64,000 nucleotides of DNA from Pyxicephalus adspersus (taxonomy: Eukaryota > Chordata > Amphibia > Anura > Pyxicephalidae): assembly GCF_032062135.1 (NCBI RefSeq), contig NC_092859.1, positions 40,854,295 through 40,918,294 of the forward strand, given 5' to 3'. Position 1 is the first letter of the stretch. The number at the start of each line of letters is the position of its first letter. Under the pieces are notes generated by a model that was not told where the DNA came from, ran no database searches, and saw nothing but the letters and a program-made list of their open reading frames with translations. This document shows positions 13,346 through 26,029 of this stretch, one piece after another. The translations under genes and the position numbers were made by a program.

Positions 13346-14348
13346 GCGGTGTACAGTAGGTATACCAGGAGTTCCCTGAAGACGTCAAGTTATTGTAAAC
13401 TAAGTGAAAGGGTATTCTCTTGAAGATCAATATAGATATCAAAGGGTATGTACATGGAGGAAAAAATAGTTCAACCTCCAGTAAGAGTATTTAAAATGTT
13501 AAATAGATTTCTGCAGGTGCTAGTTCTTTCTAACTCTGTATAGGCTGGATGGCTTTCCACATCCACTTATAATTAAAATTATTCTACAAACCGCTGACCC
13601 AGTTACTTGTTGAGTACTAGAATTGGACTGTGCCTAATTCATGGTACTTTTTTGCCTTCCTTGGGATAAACTGCACCATTGGAGTTCTGGTGAAGCAGAT
13701 TTTTTATTTATGTTTGTCATTTAGGTGATAGAAATGCATCTTTTGGTTACCATGTAACCTTTGCTTGTTATTAGCAAAGAATTAATTTGATAAGCTCAAT
13801 ATTTACTCCCACTGGTACTGAATTGGTTAATCATATTTTACTAGTAGATAGTTTACAGTCACAGTAGGAAAAGACTTTAAAAAGGTAAACAGTTATACAA
13901 GATTTAGAAGGATTCTAGGCCAAGTCATCGGCCCTTCTCATGAATCATGTGATGACCGGTTTGTAGGTTTGGCTTATTGTCCCTCTCATAAACTGTCAGG
14001 TTTCAATCCAAGTTTGATATTGATTTTTACAAGACTTTTGAGCCTGTGAAATTCCAGCAAAATGACATCACTTTTCTTGCTGTACCTAGGTGATTTTCTA
14101 CATGTTGTTTGCATTGGCAACATGGAGATTTTTATGTGTGTATATAGCAATAGCTGTGAAATACATACCATGTGTTACTATAAATAGGAGTTAGAGGAAA
14201 GGTAATCTGAGGTGACAGGTACACAGAATGGTTAGCAGACCCAGATATGCCAAATAGCAATGTAGGCCGAGGCCTAGAGCAGCAACGTGTTAAGAGGATG
14301 GCAGTCTATGCTGACATTTCCCGTGCTATTTTTGTATAAGCCTGGTTG

Positions 14349-14349
<1 letters not shown>
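13346..14349. other. intergenic, nothing recognised
   Basis: No supportable gene or repeat. Confidence 0.4.
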
Positions 14350-14419
<70 letters not shown>

Positions 14420-14425
14420 TTTTTT
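14350..14425. repeat. (AT)n microsatellite followed by poly(T)
   Basis: About 26 AT dinucleotides then a run of about 23 T. Confidence 0.95.
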
Positions 14426-14856
14426 ACACATACATTTTATAACACCTTTCACAATGTATAGAAATATATGGACACAAACTTTAATATTAGTAGAAAATAC
14501 AGTGGCCTGAGGGGCTCAAAACTAGAACTGGTCCCCAGTAGTTACCCCACTGGATTTTGGCTCTGCATAGATTATCATTTCAGCATAAAGTGATCCCTCA
14601 CTACTTGCGCATAGGTTGGTTGCCTTTGTTAATACCTGTAAAGACTTGTCAGTCACTGGTAGGTAGACTGGCATTACCCTATACCAACTATAGACTAGGT
14701 CCCATATTGGGTGGATGTATTTTTGAGATGTAGTCATTTGGCCATATAGTTTTACAAATTGTGAAATCAATGGTGAATGCTATAGAATAATAACCATGGC
14801 TGACAGTTACATATAGAGATATACAGCATATATATAATGTTAATATACTGTTACTA

Positions 14857-15616
14857 CCCTGTTTCCCCGATGATAAGACACTGTCTTATTTTTTTTGGAA
14901 GGCCAAAATATGCTCTAGGGCTTATTTTCAGGGGGATGCCTTATTTACCCATGAAGAAGACTACAGTACACAGTTATTGTTCATGTGCCATTCATGTCCA
15001 CTTCTGATCAATCTGTGCCAATCATTGTCCCCTTCTGATCAATCATGTGCCATTCATGTCCACTTCTGATCAATCATGTGCCATTCATGTCCACTTCTGA
15101 TCAATCTGTGCCAATCATTGTCCCCTTCTGATTAATCTGATCCATTCATTGTCCCCTTCTACTGTAATCAATAATATACCGTACCATTAAATGTCCCATT
15201 GTAATTCATCATATACTGTACCATTTAATGTCCCATTCTAAAGCTTATATACAGTAAGTGGTATTGCTCACAGCAAAAGAAACCTGTCTGTGTCTCACTT
15301 TTGGATGTTCTGGCCGTGAACAAACTCCTGCAGTCTCCGTTAGGGAGGGATGAGGGAAGCTGCCTGTGTTTGCTTGGGCGGAGTCACGTGCGCGCACTGC
15401 AGTCCTGTCACTTCCTCTTCATGACGAGGCGCGGCACGCAGCCATGGAGGCAGACGGAGGAACCACACGGAGTCACCCACCGTACCACCCGATTCGGGTA
15501 AGCGCAGGTATCGGTGGGTGGCTTATTTGTGGGGGGGGGGCCTTATTTTACATTTTTCTCTAAAAAGGGGGGGCTGTCTTATTTGATGGCCCTGCCTTAT
15601 CATCAGGGAAACACGG
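14857..15616. mobile_element. TA-flanked TIR element with internal minisatellite
   Basis: Left end CCCTGTTTCCCCGATGATAA and, inverted at the right end, CCGTGTTTCCCTGATGATAA. TA dinucleotides flank at 14855-14856 and 15617-15618. No transposase, so non-autonomous. The interior contains a tandem array at about 14975-15240 of 'gtgccattcatgtccacttc' type units and a run of 10 G near 15531. A TA duplication fits Tc1/mariner-like or similar elements (inference). Confidence 0.75.
14975..15240 (+). repeat. minisatellite inside the TIR element, ~31-bp unit
   Basis: At least six units alternating 'gtgccattcatgtccacttc' and 'gtgccaatcattgtcccctt' forms, decaying rightward into 'tgtcccatt' units. Confidence 0.7.
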
Positions 15617-15618
15617 TA

Positions 15619-18109
15619 ATACACTAAAACAAAAGTTTAAAAACCTCTGCTTTATATTTGTGAATATGACTATCTGCATGGAATTTAATGTGCGGGAAAG
15701 CACATGCGTGGGGGTTACTTCACCCCAGCCTGGCCAATCAAGATGGCTAACAATCCCAAACCTTACTTCCACTTTAGGCTGATCGGTGTCATGAAAAAGT
15801 TTTTCCACACAATAGAATGGGAGCTTTTTCCACCCAGCTTTACTTAGTCTGAGCCATCACTCCAATAATACCATGGAAAACTTTTATTGTCACTAAAAAA
15901 GCCAATTTGAAAGTAAATATGCATGCCTGGAAGGTAATAGCTATTATTAGATTTTTAATGAATATAACTTTCCTCCACAAGTGTATTGATGCTCAGTCAC
16001 ATCCAGTCCACAAGTTCTATTTTAGAAGCATAACTGATAATTAAAATATGGAAATAAAACACCTTGTCTGTTTGGCACAAGAAACACAAAGTAAAGGGAA
16101 ATATGCAGGAAGATGGTGTGCTAAATCTATTTCTGGAAGCATAAGAGTTCACAAAGCACAGCATGAAAACCACTGCTATGCCAACTACAGGAAAATATAT
16201 ATGTATATATCATGTGTAAATGTAGTAGTGGTAAGTTAATTCAAACATTTTTAATTGACTCCAATGTGAAAATTGTGTACATTTGGGTAAACATTAGGTG
16301 CAAAGTTTATAATCAGACCCCTGAAGTGTGTTAAGTCAAAAACGTTTTCTAATTTTGGAGAGAGTGTTGAAGGATTCGGAGCTATCAAATATTCATTGGA
16401 TTTCTGCTTTTTGGAAAATGTTTAGGTATATCTAAACCCCAGAAGAATAAATATATACAATGGCTTACAGGTCTTTAGATGTGGCGGTAGATGAAGTTTT
16501 CTTTTTACGTTTTTTTCCTTTTTTTTTACTTTGTAATCGTACAAGCAGCATATTCCCTCTGATGGAGAAGCAACATTGTGACTCTAGGACAGAAGTGTGT
16601 TGGGATTACAGGACACGTCCATCTTCTTTCAAATCATAGGTATGTACTAAATTATAATAAATTGTGATCGAATGTTGAAATATTTATATAATAGCACCTA
16701 AAATGTTTAGGCCATGCAGGTTTTATGTAATATACTCTATATGAAGGTTTCAACATTTGGCAATTGTTCTGAACAATAGTTATACCTGCAGCAACATTTA
16801 TATTCTGCCACTGACCCAGCTATTATGAAAAATGAAATCCTTCTGTGAATGAAATGAAATTCTATAGATCATATAGAATAAGAATGATCAATGCAAGCAT
16901 AACGTGCAGCCAGCCACATACAGTTTTTCTACTTTGCTTAGAAGATAAAAATAACACACTCAAAAGCATTTTTCCTGGCCGAAGGAACAGATGATGTTAA
17001 CAAGCCATAAGGATGAAGATATGTTCTATGTTCAAACGTTCTCATAAAATGTCCCACTGATACTCTTACAATCAGATGAGAAGAACACCTCCTACTGCCC
17101 AATTGGTTGTGTAAAGTGACCAAAATATGCTGTAGTAATATTAAATTGTTTCTAACCCCAAAGACAAAAATGTCATAGATTTTAGTTTAAAAGATTTTAG
17201 ATATGGTGAATGCATTAATGCTCTTTCAGGCCTTTTTCATTATTTTCACATTGTGATCTTGCCAGTAACACACTACCTAGTCCAGGGTGGCAACATTTTC
17301 TCACTTTACTATGGAGAGACAGTGTTGCCACCTAGGAAAGAAAGTGTGTTAGGACTGCAGAACTGTAGAATACAGGTTATATTAGGAGAGCAAAAGGAGA
17401 CAAATAGAATAGGTCAGGTTTTGTCTATGTTTTATTAATAATATATAATGGCAATTTTCCAGGAGCCTGAATGGTGGGTAGCTGAAATACAAGTAGTCTT
17501 TTGCCTTCCTTTATCATTTTTTGAGTACAGGTTCCACAGTGTAGGTCTTCTTTAAGCTATGCATTCCTAAACAGTTACTTTATTTTCAATGAGTTTTAGT
17601 ACAATGACAACGTTATATATCACAGGGAGGGAAATATGGAAAGAAGACCTAAAAGTGGTAATGAATGCACATTCTTTATAAACAAGATTCATGTATTTCT
17701 CTGGTATGCAACAGTGCTTGACTGATATATGCCAGAGCCTTTTTAACATACCTGCACCACCTACTCCACCCATTTTTCACCCCTCCCCACTTTCACCTTA
17801 CAATAATACTCTGACACCTGCAAGTATGGTGAAAATTGTCCCTAAGACCTTTTATAAACGTAACAGTTTTAAATAACTTAACACACATTACAAGTGAGAA
17901 ATATAACCATCCTTTTAAAGCTTTAACTTTATCTCTATCAGGTGGCAGGTCCTTGACAGGTCTTAACTCCATTTAACCATATTAACACTGGATCTGCGTT
18001 TAAATTGATATATAAATGTCATGCTCCCAGGTGCCACTCTACAGCCTCGGAATGATATGAATCCCACATCTCCAAACCCCTTAAACACACGGCAGGAGGG
18101 TGGGGATCT
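15619..18109. other. intergenic, mostly unrecognised
   Basis: Two loosely similar segments near 16570-16610 and 17310-17360 share 'ggagaag/ga', 'ctaggac/aaaga' and 'aagtgtgttrgga', suggesting an old repeat pair. No gene supported. Confidence 0.35.
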
Positions 18110-18178
18110 CTTCTCCTTCCATCTGGCAAATTTCTGATCTCCTCCTTCCAACTGGCAAATTTCTGATCTCCTCCCTTT
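18110..18178 (+). repeat. 31-bp direct duplication
   Basis: 'ctggcaaatttctgatctcc' occurs twice back to back within 'tccttcca(t/a)' context. Confidence 0.7.
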
Positions 18179-18699
18179 TCTCTCTATTTTATAAACTTCA
18201 TTTCATGCCTCCTGTTGATTTCATTGACATATCCTGACCCCTCTATTCGATCAGACCACTCACACCCCCTTTATCACAAAACCTATTGGCCTACCCCCTC
18301 AATCATGCTGGCCCCCGCCTATCTCCCTTGTCACAGGCTTTTGGGGCCTCACTGTCACCACAAAAAAAATGCAACAGTACAATTTGTTTCTGGAAACATT
18401 TTATATATGTTTATGTAAGTAGGAAAATTAATAGCAATCAGTTTTGTAGACAAGCATGGACAAAGCTATTTCATGTAATCTAATTATGATTTATGACCCT
18501 TAGATCATCTTTTACCTTGCAGATGATGTCTTTGTGACATTAGTTTTATCAGTAAAGCATGTAGATATGATAAAGAAACCTTTCTGATGAAAGACTTTAT
18601 GTAAAACATACATTTTCAGATCTGTCCAAGTGTGTATGTTTATACATATTCAGGGAAGAAGGAACTTTTCCTGAGTCTTAATATCTAAAAGATTGACCA

Positions 18700-19440
18700 A
18701 GGAAAGGGCAAATGGGGACAAAATGTGATTTACGCGGCTTTGGATGTTGTATAGATGTTGCACCTAGGAGGCTTAGTTTGAGTATTTCAGAAACTGCAGG
18801 TCTGCTAGGATTTTCATGCACAATCATTTCTAAGGTTCACAGAGATTGGTCAGAAAAATTGTCTAAAAAATATCTGGAGAGTGGTAGTAAAAATGTTGAT
18901 CCCAGAGCAGAATGGTCAGAATGGGCAGACTGGCTGGAGCTGATCGAAAGACAACATAAACATAATTAACCACAACTCAGGTATGCATAAGAGCATCTCT
19001 GAATGCACAAGTTGAACCTTGAAGAAGATGAAGTACAGCAGCAGTAGACCATGCCAAGTGCCACTCCTGACAGCTAAGAACAGGCACCTGAGGCTAAAAT
19101 TCACACAAACTTACAAAATGTTACCTCATCTGATGCTTTTTGATTTCTGCGGAGACATTCGAATAGTGGATTCACAGTTTGTTGTGTGATCCAGTCTGCC
19201 TTGTTTTGATGGTTCAGGCTGAAAACCTGCAGAAAAGTGTGCCATGTCACAATGCTCAAATCATCTGAAACAGGTTTCTTCAACATTACAATGAATTTAC
19301 TGTACTCAAAAAGCTGCTGCATGATGCCCCTATGTCAATATACAATATGGACCACTGGGTCTCTGAAGTTGTCCTGTGATATCTGCCACAAATTTATTAG
19401 CAGGAGGTCCTCAAGGTCACTAATATGCAGCCCCATGTAG
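18700..19440 (+). pseudogene. Tc1-like transposase remnant
   Basis: ATG at 18712 opens a frame with the helix-turn-helix region of Tc1 transposases: GTKCDLRGFG, then SISETAGLLGFS, then VHRDWSEK. After frameshifts, a second conserved block, RPCQVPLLTAKNRHLRLKF, is read at about 19031-19110. A diverged C-terminal part follows to about 19435. Known: Tc1 transposases combine two HTH domains with a DDE/D catalytic core; most of the core is missing or unreadable here. Multiple stops; inactive. Confidence 0.7.
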
Positions 19441-19690
19441 AGCATGCCTGGTTTTCCTTGTTTGAACCACTTTTGGTAGGTAGAAACTACTATATACTAG
19501 GAACACCCCACAAATCCTGCTGTTATGGAGATGCTTTGACATAGCTGTCTAGCCAAACCTTGGCCCTTGTCAAAGACACTGAGATCCTTACATTTGTGGA
19601 TTTTCTGCTTTCTAAGCATACCCTTCAAGAACGGACTGTTTACTTGTTGCCTGATACTGTAATGTCACTCAATTTTTTATTAATTTCATA
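19440..19690 (-). pseudogene. second Tc1-like transposon fragment, opposite strand
   Basis: On the minus strand, 'aaggatctcagtgtctttga' then 'caagggccaaggtttggcta' reads as the N-terminal HTH start of another Tc1 subfamily (KDLS-FDKGQ type), followed by 'aaaagtggttcaaacaagg'. Only the 5' part remains. It abuts the plus-strand remnant, so the two face each other. Confidence 0.6.
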
Positions 19691-19703
19691 TTACCTGTGT
19701 GTG

Positions 19704-19759
<56 letters not shown>

Positions 19760-19769
19760 CACACACACA
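19704..19769. repeat. (TA)n microsatellite
   Basis: Long uninterrupted TA run, one TT slip, passing into (CA)n. Confidence 0.95.
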
Positions 19770-19770
19770 T

Positions 19771-19970
19771 ATAAATTCACAGGTGTTATACATACACACA
19801 CACACACACACACATAAATTCACAGGTGTTATACATACACACACACACACACACACATAAATTCACAGGTGTTATACATACACACACACACACACACACA
19901 ACACACACATAAATTCACAGGTGTTATACATACACACACACACACACACACATAAATTCACAGGTGTTAT

Positions 19971-20007
<37 letters not shown>

Positions 20008-20020
20008 AACATATAAATTC
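19771..20020. repeat. 43-bp minisatellite with (CA)n core, six units
   Basis: 'ataaattcacaggtgttata' starts at 19771, 19814, 19857, 19909, 19952 and 20013, separated by (AC)n of variable length. The last unit is cut after 'ataaattc' by the CR1 insertion and resumes at 23106. Confidence 0.9.
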
Positions 20021-23000
20021 TAGTGGAGGGTGGATTAGTGGAGGGTGGATTTGGGATAGTTGGGGGGAGGATTATGGATAATTGTAAGGAGCTTCCCATG
20101 TTACAAACAAACATTGGATTTTGCAGTACTAGTTGTACTGAAAAACAAAATGATTTGGCAAACAAGGATGGTAAAAGCAGCAATGGTTTAAAGAGCCTGT
20201 TCACCAATGCTAGAAGTCTAGCAAACAAGATAGGGGAGTTGGAAGCCTTAATGAGGAGAATTATTATGACTTAGTTGGTATTGATGAATCCTGGCTTTGA
20301 TCTTCACATGACTGGGCTGTCAATATTCCTGGGTATCCTCTCTTTCGTAAAGACAGAGTCAAACGAAAGGGTGGTGCTTCTGTCTGTATGTGAGAAGTGA
20401 TCTGAAAGTGAATGTGAAAGAAGAAATTGCGGAGGGAACAAGCGATGAGGTTGAGGCATTATGGGTGGAGTTGAATAACACACAATTAATGATTGGAGTC
20501 TGCTATAGCCCCCCCAGTGAGAAGGAAGAAGTAGAAAATCAACTACTAGCACAGATAGAAAAAGCAGCTAAAAGTGGAAGTGTTTTAATCATGGGAGATT
20601 TCAACTACCCTGACATTGTCTGGAGTAATGGCACTACAGGAACAGGAAAAGGGAGGAAATTTGTGAATTTAATACAAGATAATTTTATGGTACAATTTTA
20701 TAGAAGCCCCAACTAGAAATGATATTCTGCTGGACCTAGTTTTTTCTAACAATGCAGAGCCTATAACAAATGTGCATATAAAAGAGAATCTGGGTAGCAG
20801 TGACCATAATATGATTTCATTTAATGTAAGCTGTAAACAGGAAGCGAAAACAGGAAAGATAAAAACATTAATTTTAAGAGAGCAAATTGTCCATGATTAA
20901 GGGCGGCTCTCTGTGACATGGACTGGGAGACAATATTCTTCTCAAAGAACAGAACAGAAATGGGAATGTTTCAAGTCTGTTCTACAAAAGCAAATTGAAA
21001 AATATATTCCAATGGGTAATACTTTTAAAAGGCTAAAAATAAAACCTATGTGGCTTAGAGCTGGTGTTAAAAAAGCCATTAGGGACACGAAAGGGCATTT
21101 CAAAAAAATAAAAGTGAAGGATCACCTTCATCATTTGAAACCTATAAAGAATATAACAAAAGATGTAAAAGGAGATAAAATGTGCAAAACTTCAAAAAGA
21201 CTGAAAGACTGATTGCAAAAGAAAGTAAGGCAAACCCCCCAAAATTTTTCAAATATATTAATAGCACAAAGTTCAGATCTGAGCATGTAGGCCCCTTAAA
21301 GGATGTTGCTAGGTTAGTAACTGGGGATAAAGACAAGGCAGATTTACTAAAGACTTTTTTTAGCTCTGTGTACACGAAGGAAAATGGCAGAGCTCAAGTC
21401 CAAATTCATAATAGCATTGTCACTGCCTTAAATGAGTCACAATGGCTCAGAATTGATATGATTGAGAAACAGCTGGGAAAAATTAAGGTTGACAAAGCAC
21501 CAGGACCTGATGGATTACATCCACGTGTCCTCATAGAGCTGAACTCAGTTATTTCAGTCATTATTTCTAATTTTTAGAGACTCTTTAGTCACTGGCAAGG
21601 TACCAGGTTTCAAAAAGGGAGAAAAGTCATTAACAGGTAACTACAGACCCGTTAGTTTAACGTCTATAAATGGAAAAGTCTTGGAGAGTTTGATAAAGAG
21701 CCACATAGAGGAGTTTCTGCTAAAAAAATAACATTATAAGTAATAGTCAGCATGGGCTTCAGGAAAGACAGAAGTTGTCAAACAAATTTACTCTCTTTTT
21801 ATGCAGATGTAAGTAAACAGGTAGACAGTGGAGTAGCAGTTGATATAGTGTACTTGGACTTTGCTAAAGTATTTGACACTGTACCCCACAGATGGTTAAT
21901 ATGGAAGTTAGGGTCGATAGGTTTAGAAAAGTCAATCTGTAAATGGTTACAGAACTGGCTTAAAGATCGCATCCAGAGAGCTGTAATTAATGATTCATAC
22001 TCTGAATGGTCTAAGGTTTCTAGTGGTGTACCCCAGGGTTCAGTGTTGGGATCTTTACTGTTTAACATCTTCATAAATTATATAAAGTTTGGGATTAAAA
22101 GTACCATTTCTGTACCATACAGGATGTCTATAATCTACAAGCAGACCTGGATGTAATGTTTGATTGGGCAGCCAAGTGGCAAATGACATTTAATATAGAT
22201 AAATGTAAAATTATGCACTTGGGAGCTAACAACATGCATGCTTCATACTGTCTAGGGGGGATATATTTGGGGGAGTCAGAAATGGAAAAGAATCTGGCGG
22301 TTCTGGTTGATCATAGACTTAATATTAGCATGCAATGCCATGCTGCAATATCTAAAGCTAGTAAAGTACTTTCTTGATGGAGACATAATCCTGCCCCTGT
22401 ACAAAGCATTGGTCATACCACATATGGAATATCCAGTCCAGTTTTGGGCACCAGTTCACAAAAAGGACATTGTGGAATTGGAGAGAGTGCAGAGAAGGGC
22501 AACTAAATTAATAAAAGGAATGGAGGAGCTCAGCTATGAGGAGAGATTAGCTGAACTGAATTCATTCTCCCTGGAAAAGAGAATTTTAAGGGGGGATATG
22601 ATCACCCTGTATAAATATATAAATGGTCCATATAGAGAACTCTTTTCCCCATTATTCACTTTGAGATCATTACAAAGAACATGAGGGTACTCTTTGCGTC
22701 TGGAGGAAAAGAAGTTTAAGCTCTGGATAAGGAAGGGATTCTTCACTGTAAGGTCTGTGAAAATGTGGAATCAGCTCCCTCAGGAAGTAGTTTCAGCAAC
22801 TACTATAGATTGCTTTAAGAAAAAGCTGGATGCTTTTCTAGAAGCACAGAATATAACTGGGTATTAAGGCTTTAGAGTAAAAATAACAGTGACTGTTGAT
22901 CAAGGGAACATCCGATTGCCTCATGGAATCAGGAAGGAATTTTTATTCCCCTGTTGAAGCAAGTTGTACCAGGGTTTTTTTTTTGCCTTCCTCTGGACCA

Positions 23001-23105
23001 ACTATGTCTTATAGGGTTTTATATCTGACATATGTATTTCCCTAGTGGTTGAACTTGATGGACTTATGTCTTTTTTCAATCTAACCTACTATGTAACTAT
23101 GTAAC
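20021..23105 (+). mobile_element. CR1-type non-LTR retrotransposon, 5'-truncated, degenerate
   Basis: Reads an endonuclease (20190-20780: NARSLANKIGELEALM, YDLVGIDESWL, FRKDRVKRKGGAS, MGDFNYPDIVW). A reverse transcriptase follows (21180-22690: [59 protein letters not shown]), then a typical C-terminal region. Its 3' end carries two TATGTAAC repeats, as CR1/L2 elements do. Flanked by a 7-bp duplication TAAATTC (20014-20020 and 23106-23112). Multiple frameshifts; the catalytic FADD segment of the RT is deleted near 22100-22130. ORF1 is absent. Confidence 0.9.
20150..22870 (+). pseudogene. CR1 ORF2 (endonuclease-reverse transcriptase), broken
   Basis: Broken into frames at 20023-20274, 20390-20716, 20913-21212, 21182-21577, 21752-22156, 22156-22377 and 22307-22684, plus a final run to about 22865. 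EN residues (MGDFN, SHDW) and RT fingers/palm motifs are recognisable. The second palm motif with the two catalytic Asp residues is lost in a small deletion. Non-functional. Confidence 0.88.
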
Positions 23106-23129
23106 TAAATTCACAGGTGTACAGTGGTT

Positions 23130-23505
23130 ATCTACAAAAGCGGTGGACAACCGCCGATTGCTCTTGCAAGCTTGTAGTATGTGTTCTTGGATAGAGATTA
23201 TCTATCCAAAAACACAGAAGTCCCACGGTTGTGCTCATCATGAATAAATGCAGCCTTGGGAATCATCCTGTGATTCATGAATGCAGCCGCGGTACTCCTC
23301 CTGCCTCCCCGCGCACTAGAGGTTAAATGAGGACTTGCCCTCATTTAACCTCTAGTGCCTGGGGATCGTGCACAGAAGGATTCTCCTGTAATGATTTCCT
23401 CCATCTTCCGATGGGTCCGGAAAATCGGTTCTCCGAAATTTCGCAGACCCATCGGAAGTTCGAGTAAATTTTCGCGAGAATGTCAGAGGAATTCTCGCTC
23501 ATAAC
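23130..23505 (-). mobile_element. hairpin foldback element (copy A)
   Basis: GC-richer than its surroundings. Carries a perfect 20-bp stem: arms 23313-23332 and 23339-23358, loop ACTTGC. Also contains paired 'cttccgatgggtccg' / 'cagacccatcggaag' arms at about 23407 and 23444, and 'gaattctcgctcat' at the end. Shares 'tgaatgcagccgcggtactc', 'ccgatgggtcc' and the hairpin design with 45615-46020, in opposite orientation. Confidence 0.65.
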
Positions 23506-24454
23506 TTAACATTACTATGCCATAGTAAATCACATGAAATACACATAGGGAAGAAATACAAGCATTTATATTTATTTAATGTTTTTAAAATTATTTGACA
23601 AACTAAATTTAAAAAATAAAATGAATTAACAAATAATTTATTAAATACATTATTTAATAAATATGTAACTGTTTGTTTTGAAAAAGCATTGCACAAATTG
23701 TGCAGAACAACAAACTACTAGCAAATGTTACATATTTCGTAGGTTGGAAGTGACATTGTTTCCCCTTATGACTTGTGTGCCCATCTGATATAGGAAATTA
23801 ATTTAACACTGACCAAAATCCATAACAGTAAAAACAATACAGAATTATCAATGAATCATCAAGGCCTGCCAAATGTACAGATTCAGCAACATAAAATTGA
23901 TATATCAGTATAGTGGCGATCCTAACTCATAGATCAACATACGGTATGTAATTTGTCATTGAAACCATTTTCTTAAGCTTGAGTCTTACTTAAACATTTG
24001 ATTGCGGTTATTGGGCCATTGACCTGCCCCTTAAATTTGCTTACTCAATCCTAGCTAACTCTAGAAATACACGCTTACCTTTGAATAATGGGAGTGAAAT
24101 TTATCCTCAGTTAGGTGAACCACATTGAGGAATGGTTATATGAATCTTGCAGTCAGAAAGAATTTAAAAATAAATTTACACTTTGATAATTATATTGCAA
24201 ATTATTCTATTTATTTAAATGAATATAGATATTTTCTTTGTTCCTTCAGTAAAATAAAAATACAAAAATAGAAATATCTTTGTAATAGAAGGTACATTTT
24301 ATTATAAAAAAATATGATGACGTCAGTATACCATATTCAGACAGGATACCCTCTATAGTGGCTTTTATCAACCATTTTACCATGGGTGAACCTTTGAAAC
24401 AACATTTTCAGGTCCTATGCTATATTTACACAGCTTTCAGTACATTAGCATGAT
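23506..24454. other. intergenic, nothing recognised
   Basis: Very AT-rich; no supportable gene. Confidence 0.4.
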
Positions 24455-24645
24455 GGTGGGAAGAATGCCTCTTGTGTTTATGGCCAGTTGGGAGAAATGT
24501 CACCCTTACAGATAGGCAAAAAGGTCATTGGTGATTGGTGGTAAATGGGCTGAGAGTTCCATACTGCTCATGAAGGAACTTCTACCAACCTCAGGAGGAA
24601 GTTCAGGTTTCTACGGAACCCAGAAGTTGAAAAACACTGCTCTTT
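24455..24645 (-). repeat. interspersed 'ttcctccagagg' repeat, inverted copy
   Basis: The reverse complement reads 'tttttcaacttctgggttcc', 'caatgacctttttgcctatc' and 'gtaagggtgacatttctccc', in the same order as the plus-strand copies. Confidence 0.6.
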
Positions 24646-26029
24646 AGCATGATGAAAAATGCTGCATTTCAGTATGTATGTTTATAACATTTTACTGTGT
24701 TTTGATATGTTTATCAGTGTTTTTATATGTTTTCTGTGTTTTACAGTAATATCCTAAAACATAGAATAATATAAAACAAAAAAAGAACACAAATGTACAC
24801 CTGTAGGAAAGGCAGAAAAACAACCAATATAGAATTATGCTTTAGTTTCATGTTAAAATTCTGTAAGTATGAAGCCTCTCAGCAGTTAGAATGCCATATA
24901 TTTATTCTCTACAAATGGCTCACCATGTCCCTGTAAGGAACCACTAACCAACACTTCTGAAGACTCTTTAGTTTAGTTGAAGTGTATGCTACCGAGTTTA
25001 TAAATCTCCTGGAGCCCTTCTGCACCTAGTAGTTCCTCCCACTGCCCCAAACATCACTACTCTATGCCATAGTGCTGTAGAGGTTGGTGATAAAAGCCAC
25101 TGAATGCAGTGAGGGGTCTGACACCACTGGGAGTGTTAGTTTTTTTTAGGAGGCTTTTGATGAGGAATTTTCTGATTTTGGCATTATTCCTAATGCCATC
25201 TTTAAACGTTTAAAGAACATTTTTACTCACGTTTTTAGCAACAGTCATTTTACTTTACAATACTATATGGCACAACGTACAGCAAACAAGTTCGAGTTGT
25301 CAGGATTTTAATTGATATCAGGAGAATCCTAAATTCTGATTTAGGAGAAATAGACTGACATCATATATACGTCTAGATAATTAGTTTTTGTTTGTTTTTT
25401 TTTTTTGGCTCCTGAAAACTATCTTGTTTAATTTTACAGTAGGAATTTTAGTACCAATATTAAAAAATAAAAAAGCATTTTATGCCTAATCAAAACCTTT
25501 TAATACCTTTATTTCAAGTTATCACAACTACAAAATGGATTTATCATACCTGAATAATAAATTTCATTGACATTTATAGTTTATTTCATATTTAAAAGGT
25601 AAATTGTATCTGTTTATGGTGATTATCATGGAGATATGTTCTCCAAAACATAAATAAGCTATCACTTAAGAATATCTTTCAATAAAGGCTTTGGCGTCTA
25701 TTTACAATGTCCCAAAATACTCTGTAATGTTCATTGGATGTGTAGGATAATGGATATGTAAATCAAGAGTCTGATCCATTTCATTACCTGTAGAAAGCCA
25801 GACACTTGTTACTGCTGCTCAGTTTTTAAAGCTATAGAAGCAAACAATCGCATGTTTCATGCTTTCTCTTGATATACTTGAAACCTGAAATCCTCATTTA
25901 CATGTCCCCTTACCTGAAAGCTAATAAAGAATAAAGTAATGCTTGCAGAGTCAAGAATATACAGGCCTATTTGTGTTATGGAAATCCAGATTAATATAAG
26001 GTCAATTTTATTATTTTAAATATTTTTAA
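24646..26029. other. intergenic, nothing recognised
   Basis: AT-rich, includes a T-run near 25390. No gene supported. Confidence 0.4.

Noticed and set aside
15301..15563. Two overlapping plus-strand frames
   Set aside because: They sit inside the non-autonomous TIR element and its G-run; no similarity to known proteins.
19771..20020. CRISPR-like regular repeats
   Set aside because: Spacers are (CA)n, not unique sequence, and the genome is vertebrate; it is a minisatellite.
19560..20228. Open frames with poly-(Tyr-Ile) and poly-(Cys-Val) stretches
   Set aside because: Pure translation of (TA)n and (CA)n repeats.
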